Below, piece after piece: positions 38,401 to 42,300 of a stretch of DNA of 43,372 bases. A model generated the notes under the pieces. It saw only the letters and a program-made list of their open reading frames with translations, was not told the origin of the DNA and made no database searches. Numbering within the stretch: position 1 is the first letter of the stretch; each line of letters starts with the position of its first letter. A program made the translations under genes and the position numbers. The DNA is from Priapulus caudatus (Eukaryota > Priapulida > Priapulimorpha > Priapulimorphida > Priapulidae), in assembly GCF_000485595.1 (NCBI RefSeq), contig NW_014577162.1, forward strand, positions 102,407 through 145,778. Direction: 5' to 3'.

Positions 38401-40086
38401 GGTTTGATAGAATTTACTTCCAGGTCCAATGCAAATAACCGGTGGATTATTAGATATAAAACAAACTATTTTAGTTACATCAATAGAACTGAACATGGTA
38501 ATTGGTATAATTGACGCGTATTTTATGTATGTTTGTCTTTTGCATCGGGCTCCAAGTGGCTGCTGCACTTTGCCCCAAGGCTGGCACCGACTGTGAAATC
38601 TGAGAGTGTTAAATGCTCCAATTTGTCATTTAGTGCAGTTCAGATATCATCTATATGATTGCCTGTCTGCCACACGTATGTCCGTCCTCAACCTCTTAAT
38701 TATCGATATTAGTAATGGTTTATAATAATAATAATATTAATACTGGTTATGATTTCTCTCGTGTATATAGGAACTCACCACTATTGTATGCGGACGACAT
38801 GCCATTGATAGGTGGGTCGGGTGGTGGTTGGCTCGGAGCAGGGGGAATGGGTGCCGGATGATAGCCATGTCCCTTCAACCTTTTGCCCGCTTTCAATCGT
38901 TTGATCTCTTCTTGTATCTCTTGAGCCTAGAGAACGAATACACGAAATCAGTTGGGAGCGAGCATAATCGGAGAGAGTAAATGGTTGGTGGCCCAGCACC
39001 AAGCTTCAGCAACCTTTTCCCCACACATGGCAATTTTTCAGCTTTACAGAGTTGGACGAAGCTTATGACGATCACTCGTAAGTCGAAACTAGTTGCTTAT
39101 TTGCTAAGTTGCTAGCTCAGTGGCATTGAGTAACAAGATGGTAGAATGGTACACATGGGGCAGTGCAATGGCGTTGTATCACGTACAGACAGTCGAGGGA
39201 TTCCCTTCACACACAACCATCGAGCCCCAGTGACATATCGCATTTTAAAGCCAGGCCAAACACGGTAAAGTTTGGTATTAGCATTCAGGGGGCTCTTATA
39301 GTGCCGCCGCCAACTCCGCGCAGCCGCCCTCCCATGCACCATACCAAAATTGTGTGTTTTAACACATTTTAAAGCCAGGCCAAACACGGTAAAGTTTGGT
39401 ATTATTATTCAGGGGGCTCTTAAAGTGCCGCCGCACTCACGGATATCGCGAGGCACTGGAAGATGTGCATCTCGCTCGGCGTGGCGTTCTTCTTGTCTCC
39501 CTGCACAGTGAAGACGAGCATGTTGTTGTAGTCCTCCTTCGGCTCGTGCGTGACGAACGCCGTCGGCTCCTGCAGCATGCTCAGCGGGATCTCCTCGACC
39601 GGGTCCTGAAGAGGAAGCCGCGGGTCGATGAGAAGCGCCGGGACGACGAGGCAAGACGAAGAGGGAAAGGGAGAGGATGCTGAGGAGGAGGAGGAAAGGG
39701 AAGAAGAGGAGTAAGACGCGAGGGGTGAGGATGAGGAGGAGGAAAGGGAAGAAGAGGAGTAAGACGCGAGGGGTGAGGATGAGGAGGAGGAAAGGGAAGA
39801 AGAGGAGTAAGACGCGGGGGGTGAGGATGAGGAGGAGGAAAGGAAAGGGAAGAAGAGTAGTAAGACGAGGGGGATGAGAAGGATGAAGAGGGGAAGGAGC
39901 ACGAGGAGGAGGAGGAAGAAGAGGAGGTGGTGGAGGATGAGGAGTAGGTAGAGCTGCAGGATGAGTAGGGGGGGTGAAAAGGATGAAAAGCAAAAGCGCC
40001 AGGCAGAGAAGGATAATAAGGTGGAGGATAGGTGGAGTATGAGACGGGAGAAACGTGAGGGGAGCAGCAGTTCTACCACAAGTAAT

Positions 40087-40126
<40 letters not shown>

Positions 40127-40147
40127 CACAGCAGCAGCAGCAGCAGC

Positions 40148-40192
<45 letters not shown>

Positions 40193-40662
40193 AACAGTAT
40201 GAGCAGCAGCAGGAGAAGGTAGGAAAGGATATGGAAAAGGAAAAAAAGGTATCCCGATGAGCAGGATACCATGTATCCAGGATATCGGGGAAGAGAATCG
40301 ATCACCACGAGGCACAGAAGAAAGGGTGTGAAATACTTACCCCGTTTACTGGGTTGCAGATCAGGATGAACTTGCGCTCCAAGCGCATCAGCATCCTCTG
40401 TGGCCAGATGCCGCTCGATGACTCCATCATGCGCAGCTTCCTGATGCCGTCTGCAGGCCACAGCAGCCCTGCAGCACAAGCGCAGATACGTACAGTCTCG
40501 CAGCGACGTGTGTGCTGCATCGCGATGATGAAAGCGACTTCGCATATTACACACACATCACGCTTACGTTGATTCCCCTTCATCCAATCTCGTGCAAAAG
40601 ATATTATCTTTGTTGTGTGCGTGCGTGCGTGCGTGCGTGCGTGCGTATACACGTACACACGC

Positions 40663-40694
<32 letters not shown>

Positions 40695-40701
40695 GCGCAC
40701 G

Positions 40702-40741
<40 letters not shown>

Positions 40742-41654
40742 TAACTGTTCAAACATGGCGATTATAATTACCGTGGCTGTGTCCGAGCAGGCGTTAGTAG
40801 AGCTCAAGGGGTCGTTGTCGTAACAGGTACTACAGATATGTACCCGAGGTACATATATGTATACACAAAGCAGGCCCGTAGCCGAGGGGGGGTTCGGGGG
40901 GTTCGAACGAACCCCCCCCCGAGCCCGTCCCCCCTCCACCCCACCAAGGAAAAAATTAATAATTGAAAATTTTGCCCGTTAAGATTCAACCTCAGGTTCG
41001 CAGCTCCATTTAGTTAATAAATTGCAAAAGTGTCCCTTCGTGTGCGGACGGTAAATCATGCACACCCCACACCCTCCCCCACGCTCGGATGCTGCATGGC
41101 TCCTCCACTGGTCGCGTTCGCGCCCCGAGCAGGGCGGATTTGGGTCCAGGATCCGGTACTCGCCCCTTGCTCGTGCAGAAAACGCATCTGAGGTCTAGAT
41201 TGTTAAAAAAATTCCTGGATAGCCCCCCCAGATCGCCCCTTTCGTTGTTCGCGAACTGGTCACGGTTAGACCCCCCCGCCCTGGTACAATCCTGTACCCC
41301 CCCTGCCGGACGCAACAGTTCCCACATTGAAAAACAACACCCCCAATAGAAACCTGGCTACGGGCCTGCACAAAGTAAACGCGAGACCATAAAACTAACC
41401 CAACCGCTAACTGCCTAGAACAACTCTTCATATAAAAAATATAAAACATAATCACTCAACACCTAAAACTACCTCGGGTACATATCTGTAGTACCTGTTA
41501 CGACAACGACCCTTCGTGCGTTAGTAGAGTCTTAACTTAGTTACAAACATCGTGTAATTATATTTACCGTGGCTGTGCCCGACAGAGAACGTGGCGAGAT
41601 GGTCGAGCGTGTAGACGAGCCCATCGTCGTTCTTGCTGACGATGCTGTGCTGGT
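15446..41654 (-). CDS. EPS8: EPS8-family adaptor, 17 exons, N-terminus missing
   Basis: Epidermal growth factor receptor pathway substrate 8: an adaptor that caps and bundles actin and links receptor signalling to Rac. Exons (minus strand, 5' to 3'): 41654-41568, 40468-40341, 39605-39441, 38926-38779, 33639-33530, 31771-31645, 30941-30617, 29701-29554, 28737-28583, 28159-28007, 27678-27507, 27107-26997, 25821-25701, 21325-21169, 20210-20075, 19479-19311, 15552-15446. All have AG/GT borders and every phase closes, giving at least 839 residues ending ALDMPVS-stop. Domains by window residue: PTB about 1-140; Pro-rich 155-165; conserved helical block 210-363 (LNHCFDDVERF, FNLLAKLK, LIHFLFTPL); Tyr/Arg/Gln-rich linker 400-515; SH3 about 548-603 (NWWKGRNAYGKIGHIP); Pro-rich 611-650; SAM-like C-terminal effector region 651-748. 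The first coding exon or exons lie right of 41654, probably outside the window. EPS8 versus an EPS8-like paralogue is not separable by eye. Confidence 0.92.
15583..16990. repeat. 24-bp minisatellite in the last EPS8 intron
   Basis: Unit of about 24 bp, consensus ACACGCGGACAGAGAGCAGG followed by TRAA. Runs 15583-15990 and 16201-16990 on either side of unique sequence and an N gap. Because 24 is a multiple of three, long frames exist on both strands (RVFYLLSV and ARGQ-type repeats); these are artefacts. Common variants are GAGAGCAGG, GATAGCAGG and GAGATCAGG. A short block at 16694-16768 is in inverse orientation. Confidence 0.95.
16191..16200. other. Assembly gap (10 N)
   Basis: Ten Ns within the minisatellite region. 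15962-16172 and 16961-17188 are near-identical about 1 kb apart, so the copy number and order here should not be trusted. Confidence 0.98.
16991..19310. other. EPS8 last intron, remainder
   Basis: No exon seen. 17222-17250 holds ATAGGCAGCCGTGA twice in tandem. 18405-18608 is a repeat-like block with TAGTGTGTCCACAG words (18530-18605) and GAGTCGCCCGACT repeated at 18504 and 18546, probably an old MITE. 19141-19160 contains AGCGATTCTAGAATCGCT, a perfect 18-bp palindrome. Confidence 0.5.
19311..19479 (-). CDS. EPS8: EPS8 exon 16 of window
   Basis: Acceptor GCAGTTCAAG, donor CAG|GTAGGC. Encodes TMGSRELEMLLKQRRDGLEE and a QQGEPHGSRDIPGARPQDTP tail. SRELEMLLKQRR matches the SSELQEIMRRRQ-type helix near the EPS8 C-terminus. 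If the donor were skipped, the frame would end at a TGA at 19288-19290. Confidence 0.85.
19500..19810. repeat. Degenerate tandem repeat (GCAGAGAACGTGTGAGGAACG)
   Basis: Around ten diverged copies of words such as AACATGCAGAGAACGTG and CGTGYGAGGAACGYG, between EPS8 exons 16 and 15. Spacing is irregular, about 25-50 bases. Confidence 0.6.
20075..20210 (-). CDS. EPS8: EPS8 exon 15 of window (SAM-like)
   Basis: Acceptor TTTCTGTCAG, donor GGT|GTAAGA. Encodes ALEGHSAAQLFVLKPAELEQ and ICGREEGKRLASQLEVQKN, matching the GAQLFxLxxxEL..VCxxxGxRVxSQxxVQK pattern of EPS8. Confidence 0.92.
20804..21097. mobile_element. MITE with TA target duplication (294 bp)
   Basis: Left end TAGTAGGCAATCCATTATCC; reverse complement of the right end CAGTACACAATCTATTATCC. 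TA flanks both (20802-20803, 21098-21099). The subterminal CCGAAATCCGAAA motif occurs on both arms. No coding. TTATCC within the TIR and the TA duplication suggest a pogo/Tigger-like non-autonomous element. Confidence 0.7.
21169..21325 (-). CDS. EPS8: EPS8 exon 14 of window (C-terminal effector region)
   Basis: Acceptor AATTTTGTTTTGCAG, donor CTC|GTAAGT. Encodes SDIDLLNDELNERLNHGGYK and SSHEVQEWLQAKAFKP. The xxxDELxxRL helix and VxxWLxxKxF block are the EPS8 actin-capping/SAM-like region. Confidence 0.92.
21485..21745. repeat. About 56-bp minisatellite
   Basis: Four to five imperfect units built from CGTATTCAAGGTCAAGTGTA followed by ACTTTGAGGTCGTGCT and TATCTTTGAGGTCGCGCGC. One unit is shorter (near 21620). 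Lies upstream of EPS8 exon 14 in the intron. Confidence 0.85.
21746..24198. other. EPS8 intron, no gene
   Basis: AT-rich sequence with scattered short open frames. A GCGTGCGTGC-type alternating patch lies at 23096-23145. No exon or mobile-element ends recognised. Confidence 0.5.
24199..24246. mobile_element. CAGGAGTG-type palindromic mini-element, copy 1
   Basis: 48 bp from CGGGAGTG to CACTCCTG with an imperfect palindromic core (AATAAAACAAATTTGTTTATT). Shares termini with the copies at 28845 and 33154. Confidence 0.55.
24492..24541. repeat. (ACG)n microsatellite
   Basis: ACG trinucleotides with ATG and AAC interruptions. Frames give poly-Thr on one strand and poly-Val on the other. Confidence 0.85.
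24738..24945. repeat. (CA)n / (CACG)n microsatellite
   Basis: Long CA run with CGCA interruptions, an ACGC run at 24885-24908 and a TA run at the right end. Open frames (His-Thr or Cys-Val repeats) on both strands are artefacts. Confidence 0.95.
25701..25821 (-). CDS. EPS8: EPS8 exon 13 of window (proline-rich)
   Basis: Acceptor GTTTTCTACAG, donor CAG|GTGACT. Encodes PEPDRDYHKVPSPSLPTAPA and APLPPTPPPVAGKPPQPLQS, the Pro-rich stretch that follows SH3 in EPS8. The donor is somewhat weak, but phase 1 matches the next exon. Confidence 0.82.
25822..26996. other. EPS8 intron between exons 13 and 12
   Basis: AT-rich, no repeats with clear ends and no exon seen. The plus-strand open frame 26865-27215 overlaps the SH3 exon and is a shadow. 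Confidence 0.55.
26997..27107 (-). CDS. EPS8: EPS8 exon 12 of window (SH3 second half)
   Basis: 111 bases, acceptor TTTGCCTTTAG, donor TAC|GTAAGC, phase 0 to 0. Encodes IIDDNRNWWKGRNAYGKIGH and IPYTILKPY, giving the WW pair, the G-x-x-P element and the final strand of the SH3 domain. It is hidden under a plus-strand open frame of 116 codons that is only a shadow. Confidence 0.92.
27507..27678 (-). CDS. EPS8: EPS8 exon 11 of window (SH3 first half)
   Basis: Acceptor TTTTCGTCTAG, donor GAG|GTAAGT. Encodes KIFEVTYDRVGKNEKELTVS and KGEYLE, the RT-loop half of an SH3 domain. The usual ALYDY core is VTYDR here. Confidence 0.92.
28007..28159 (-). CDS. EPS8: EPS8 exon 10 of window (Tyr/Gln-rich linker)
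   Basis: Acceptor TTGTTATAG, donor CAT|GTAAGC. Encodes YEQKGGSISDYRPVERARES and QQSQQSSQYDPPPVQ. The XYDDR/YE words repeat those in the preceding exon, suggesting an internal duplication of linker sequence. Confidence 0.8.
28583..28737 (-). CDS. EPS8: EPS8 exon 9 of window (Tyr/Arg-rich linker)
   Basis: Acceptor CGTGTCAG, donor CAG|GTACGA; 155 bases. Encodes VEDRHQYSRQYDDTASRYSN and a DPRYEQDRYERQRH stretch. Low complexity, but its phase joins both neighbours exactly. Confidence 0.8.
28845..28884. mobile_element. CAGGAGTG-type palindromic mini-element, copy 2
   Basis: 40-bp palindrome: CAGGAGTGAATAATAATAGA followed by TCTATTATTATGCACTCCTG. One mismatch in each arm region. Flanks are AT-rich (AATAT left, GTTATATTAT right). 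Confidence 0.75.
29265..29448. repeat. 34-bp tandem repeat with inverted copies
   Basis: Three tandem 34-bp units (GGAGGATGCTGTTGTGGTGC then TGCATGGTTATGAT) at 29307-29402. They are preceded by a shorter inverted copy (29265-29306) and followed by an inverted copy (29403-29448). Fully palindromic arrangement within an EPS8 intron. Confidence 0.9.
29554..29701 (-). CDS. EPS8: EPS8 exon 8 of window
   Basis: Acceptor CTTGCTTCAG, donor GAG|GTTAGT. Encodes HLYKGYVHPYHPVFADGWSP, matching the EPS8 YxPxFxxGWxP motif after the helical domain. Confidence 0.9.
30130..30545. repeat. Degenerate repeat (CACCAYYRTCTCAACRTTTACCA)
   Basis: A dozen or more diverged units of about 28-30 bp containing ATCTCAA and TTTACCACTT words, directly next to EPS8 exon 7. 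Probably an old minisatellite. Confidence 0.65.
30617..30941 (-). CDS. EPS8: EPS8 exon 7 of window (helical middle domain)
   Basis: Longest exon, 325 bases; acceptor CACACACAG, donor CAG|GTGAGG. Encodes FADVFQKFKLAFNLLAKLKN, ELIHFLFTPLALIVDACRDS and ELWESLGESWTVP, the most conserved central part of EPS8. The acceptor tract is the long GA/CT run at 30945-31290. Confidence 0.95.
30947..31290. repeat. GA-rich tract (acceptor side of EPS8 exon 7)
   Basis: Purine-rich on plus, so a long polypyrimidine tract in the EPS8 transcript immediately before exon 7. Repeats GAGAGAGA, GGAAGAG and AAAGAAAG. Frames across it are Arg/Glu or Ser/Leu low-complexity. Confidence 0.9.
31645..31771 (-). CDS. EPS8: EPS8 exon 6 of window
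   Basis: Acceptor GCTCGGCAG, donor GAG|GTAGGT. Encodes VVLNHCFDDVERFIAKLQQA, AYRELERRRKSRKNKKKSQG. The lysine-rich tail is conserved in EPS8. The protein sequence joins without gap to GMLAMRAQPPP in the next exon. Confidence 0.93.
31814..32144. repeat. 33-bp minisatellite
   Basis: About ten units of CATCACGCGAGACGCGGGAA plus ACCACGCGGCGGC, unit length 33, next to EPS8 exon 6. All six frames are largely open because 33 is a multiple of three; 11-residue repeats (SRVMAAAWCPA, RDGRRVVSRVS) appear on the minus strand. Variants alternate GCGGG/GCGTG and GCGGC/ACGGC. Confidence 0.93.
32145..33153. other. EPS8 intron, with (AAT)n at 32373-32402
   Basis: An AATAAT run of about 30 bases follows GAGCAATTATTAGCTCTTGAT. 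No gene or clear element ends in the rest. Confidence 0.55.
33154..33202. mobile_element. CAGGAGTG-type palindromic mini-element, copy 3
   Basis: 49 bp: CAGGAGTGTATAATATAGA at the left and its exact reverse complement at the right, with an 11-base loop. Sits close to EPS8 exon 5. Confidence 0.75.
33530..33639 (-). CDS. EPS8: EPS8 exon 5 of window
   Basis: Acceptor TGTGTTTCAG, donor GTG|GTGAGT. Encodes SSRMQQRMTDSRQYGSVVRD and ends DTTERDV, which joins the next exon as ERDVVVLNHCFDDVE, the conserved EPS8 RDVxxLNHxxDDIE-type block. Confidence 0.88.
33817..34139 (+). repeat. Left terminal inverted repeat of the Academ-type element
   Basis: Reverse-complement match to 38161-38449. Shared words: CTGGAAGTAAATTCTATCAA, AACCAATTCCTTCACCAAGT, TTCAAAATGATC, CTTTACTTTTCGAGAAA. 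Interrupted at 34139 by the nested MITE and resumes at 34836 (CTTATAAAACCGGAATTTCA) to 34864. Confidence 0.85.
34140..34833. mobile_element. Nested pogo/Tigger-like MITE (694 bp)
   Basis: Ends CAGTCCGACCTCCTTTATCC and its exact reverse complement; TIR at least 22 bp. TA on both sides (34138-34139 and 34834-34835). It splits the left TIR of the surrounding transposon, and the right TIR shows the uninterrupted sequence GCGAGTAGCTTA, so the empty site is visible within the window. The interior carries CGCACGCA repeats (34650-34685) and no transposase. Confidence 0.9.
34950..37937 (+). pseudogene. Decayed Academ-like transposase (XPG-like nuclease, Cys-rich tail)
   Basis: N-terminal part from about 34950 (IIGFDPPLWKLA) through GNFHTQSSFLGSMGYVMKNS, a block I recognise from many uncharacterised multicopy invertebrate proteins. 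Then WEEYLTSLKLMLPYLAATGH, VVRRSDRPYAGVSVDLAIEQ and GLTRGRG (35450-35870), and VNVDPQLFFQRA-like text (36198-36233). XPG-like nuclease remnants follow: VFDGY at 36545-36559, GDE near 36827 and FIHAASGCDTVSSLAGIGK at about 36989-37045. The last part is spliced: 34950-37219, 37387-37492, 37600-37937 with good GT/AG sites. It reads LPPTSATAYQHILRIYLQ, joined to VQQWFGNSLEPEEYGW, then the Cys cluster CGNNQCSCRKHGLFCTDICD and an acidic tail. Lesions: in-frame TAG at 35386, frameshifts near 35448, 35875, 36465 and 37738, and stops near 36697. It cannot make an intact protein. Confidence 0.7.
38133..38449 (-). repeat. Right terminal inverted repeat of the Academ-type element
   Basis: Inverted partner of 33817-34139 plus 34834-34864, uninterrupted here. 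It has an extra CGACTCTTCTTTTCAG-like segment (minus strand) relative to the left copy. The outer edge GTGGATTA is followed by the TTA duplication. Confidence 0.85.
38779..38926 (-). CDS. EPS8: EPS8 exon 4 of window (Pro-rich linker)
   Basis: Acceptor GTTCTCTAG, donor GTG|GTGAGT. Encodes AQEIQEEIKRLKAGKRLKGH and a HPAPIPPAPSQPPPDPP proline stretch. The basic helix continues the PTB C-terminal helix. Confidence 0.85.
39241..39434. repeat. 70-bp direct repeat touching an EPS8 donor site
   Basis: 39241-39310 and 39365-39434 are near-identical (CATTTTAAAGCCAGGCCAAA ... GTGCCGCCGC) with three differences. The second copy ends one base before the CACTCAC that forms the donor of the exon at 39441-39605. 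Confidence 0.9.
39441..39605 (-). CDS. EPS8: EPS8 exon 3 of window (PTB end)
   Basis: Acceptor CCTCTTCAG, donor TCC|GTGAGT; 165 bases, phase 0 to 0. Encodes DPVEEIPLSMLQEP, then YNNMLVFTVQGD and MHIFQCLAIS, the last strands and helix of the PTB domain. Confidence 0.93.
39660..39960. repeat. GA-rich 48-bp tandem repeat
   Basis: Three clear 48-bp units (GAGGAGGAGGAAAGGGAAGA then AGAGGAGTAAGACGCGAGGG and GTGAGGAT) at about 39686-39835, then degenerate GA sequence. In the EPS8 transcript this is the long polypyrimidine tract before exon 3. Frames (KGKKRSKTRGVRM repeats) are artefacts. Confidence 0.9.
40087..40192. repeat. (CAG)n(CAA)n microsatellite
   Basis: About 20 CAG-type triplets followed by about 17 CAA triplets; open as poly-Gln on plus. 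Intronic on the EPS8 strand, so not expected to be translated. Confidence 0.95.
40341..40468 (-). CDS. EPS8: EPS8 exon 2 of window (PTB)
   Basis: Acceptor TGTGCTGCAG, donor GGG|GTAAGT. Encodes LLWPADGIRKLRMMESSSGI and WPQRMLMRLERKFILICNPV. The DGIRKL block followed by W-x-Q-x-M is a PTB signature of EPS8 proteins. Confidence 0.93.
40613..40738. repeat. (TGCG)n / (CGCA)n / (CA)n microsatellite
   Basis: A TGCG run followed by a CGCA run forms an inverted pair around TATACACGTACACAC, then a CA run. Frames here are repeat artefacts. Confidence 0.93.
40748..40790. repeat. Duplicated copy of an EPS8 exon end and donor
   Basis: CAAACATGGCGATTATAATT then ACCGTGGCTGTGTCCGAGCA resembles 41543-41584, which holds the donor and last bases of the EPS8 exon 41568-41654. 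The copy lacks the rest of the exon. Confidence 0.7.
40808..41512. mobile_element. Element with 43-bp TIRs, interrupted by another element
   Basis: Left 40808-40850 and right 41470-41512 are perfect or near-perfect inverted repeats (GGGTCGTTGTCGTAACAGGT, then ACTACAGATATGTACCCGAG). A direct repeat GCGTTAGTAGAG occurs just outside at 40791-40802 and 41518-41529. Apart from the nested insertion, the interior is about 110 bp of AT-rich sequence. Confidence 0.75.
40871..41368. mobile_element. Nested CAGGCCCGTAGCC element (498 bp)
   Basis: Ends CAGGCCCGTAGCC and GGCTACGGGCCTG, with direct repeat CACAAAG on both sides (40864-40870, 41369-41375). C/G-rich homopolymer runs inside; no coding. The 7-bp duplication and CAG...CTG ends are hAT-like or similar; the superfamily is uncertain. 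Confidence 0.8.
41568..41654 (-). CDS. EPS8: EPS8 exon 1 of window (PTB start)
   Basis: Acceptor GTTTCAG, donor ACG|GTAAAT; 87 bases. Encodes QHSIVSKNDDGLVYTLDHLA and TFSVGHSH; the TLDHLATF block aligns with the first strand of the EPS8 PTB domain. Begins with two bases of a split codon, so another exon lies upstream. Confidence 0.85.
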
Positions 41655-41743
41655 CTGAAACAACGATGCAATCTAACGTCACTGAACGTCGCACGACTAC
41701 GTCGATGCTTCACAACTGGTCGCGTGGATACTCCTAGTGTACT

Positions 41744-41906
41744 CTACCCGTGGAGCCCTTTCCCTCCCGCTACAGAAAGCTTCAACCCTCCCATCGATCC
41801 CTCCTGCAACTCCTGCTTTTCGCTCCTCCCCCGCAGGCGCAAATGTTTCCAAACAACAGACTAGGAAGCTTCCTGTAGCGGGAGCGAAGGGGTTACACGG
41901 GTAGCG
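41744..41906. mobile_element. MITE with 10-bp flanking repeats
   Basis: Imperfect TIRs: CTACCCGTGGAGCCCTTTCC on the left against CTACCCGTGTAACCCCTTCG (reverse complement of the right end), extending to CCCGCTACAG and AAGCTT. CTAGTGTACT flanks both ends (41734-41743, 41907-41916). A 9-10 bp duplication suggests a Mutator-like element. Lies upstream of EPS8 window exon 1. Confidence 0.7.
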
Positions 41907-41979
41907 CTAGTGTACTAATTGCGTAATAATATTATGTTTAAAGACAAAAGCCAGCGTTAGCCCGACCAGGCTGTATGGT

Positions 41980-42048
41980 TGTCTGTTATGGTTGTCTGTT
42001 ATGGTTGTCTGTGTGGTTGTCTGTATGGTTGCTGTATGGTTGGTGGTT
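41980..42048. repeat. GGTTGTCTGTTAT tandem repeat
   Basis: Five or so units of about 13 bp, the last ones shortened (GGTTGTCTGTAT, GGTTGCTGTAT). Confidence 0.9.
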
Positions 42049-42230
42049 ACGCTGTAGGCTTGTGTGAAGAGCAGGTAAACTGTTTATGTTACATACACAT
42101 CGTAGTTTGTGCTTTTGGCTGTGTTGTGTGTATCTCCACGCAGCGATAAGCGAGATTGTCACTTACGGCTGGACTAGGTTGGTGCGTACATTCAGACAAA
42201 CGTATTTGATACTCGAGTATGTCTCCAACC

Positions 42231-42300
42231 TTCCCTCGATCCCTCCTGCAACTCCTGCCTTTTTGGCTCCTCTCCGCACGCGCAAATATTTCCCAACTTG
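42231..42300. repeat. Partial second copy of the 41744 element interior
   Basis: CCTCGATCCCTCCTGCAACT and CCTGC...GCGCAAATATTTCCCAAC match 41793-41861 (CATCGATCCCTCCTGCAACT ... GCGCAAATGTTTCCAAAC). The ends of the second copy are not visible. Confidence 0.75.

Larger units (their letters stand above)
33817..38449 (+). mobile_element. Academ-type DNA transposon with long TIRs, in EPS8 intron
   Basis: 4.6-kb element bounded by TIRs of about 320 bp: left 33817-34139 continuing at 34834-34864, right 38133-38449. Ends are TAATCCAC and GTGGATTA, flanked by TTA on both sides (33814-33816, 38450-38452). The TIRs share long stretches (for example TCAGAAATCGATATCTCAGC and CATGGTTTAGAAGACCCAAA) at about 90 percent identity by eye. 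The left TIR carries a 43-bp extra piece near 33895-33937 and the nested MITE at 34140-34833. Inside is a decayed gene with XPG/FEN-like nuclease motifs and a Cys-rich C-terminus. A 3-bp duplication, long TIRs and an XPG-like plus Cys-cluster protein fit the Academ superfamily as I know it. It lies opposite to EPS8 transcription, between exons 4 and 5. Confidence 0.65.

Noticed and set aside
39409-40554. 381-codon minus-strand open frame
   Set aside because: Only the part at 39441-39605 is an EPS8 exon, and that is read in a different frame; the rest is poly-Leu/Ser translation of GA and CAG repeats.
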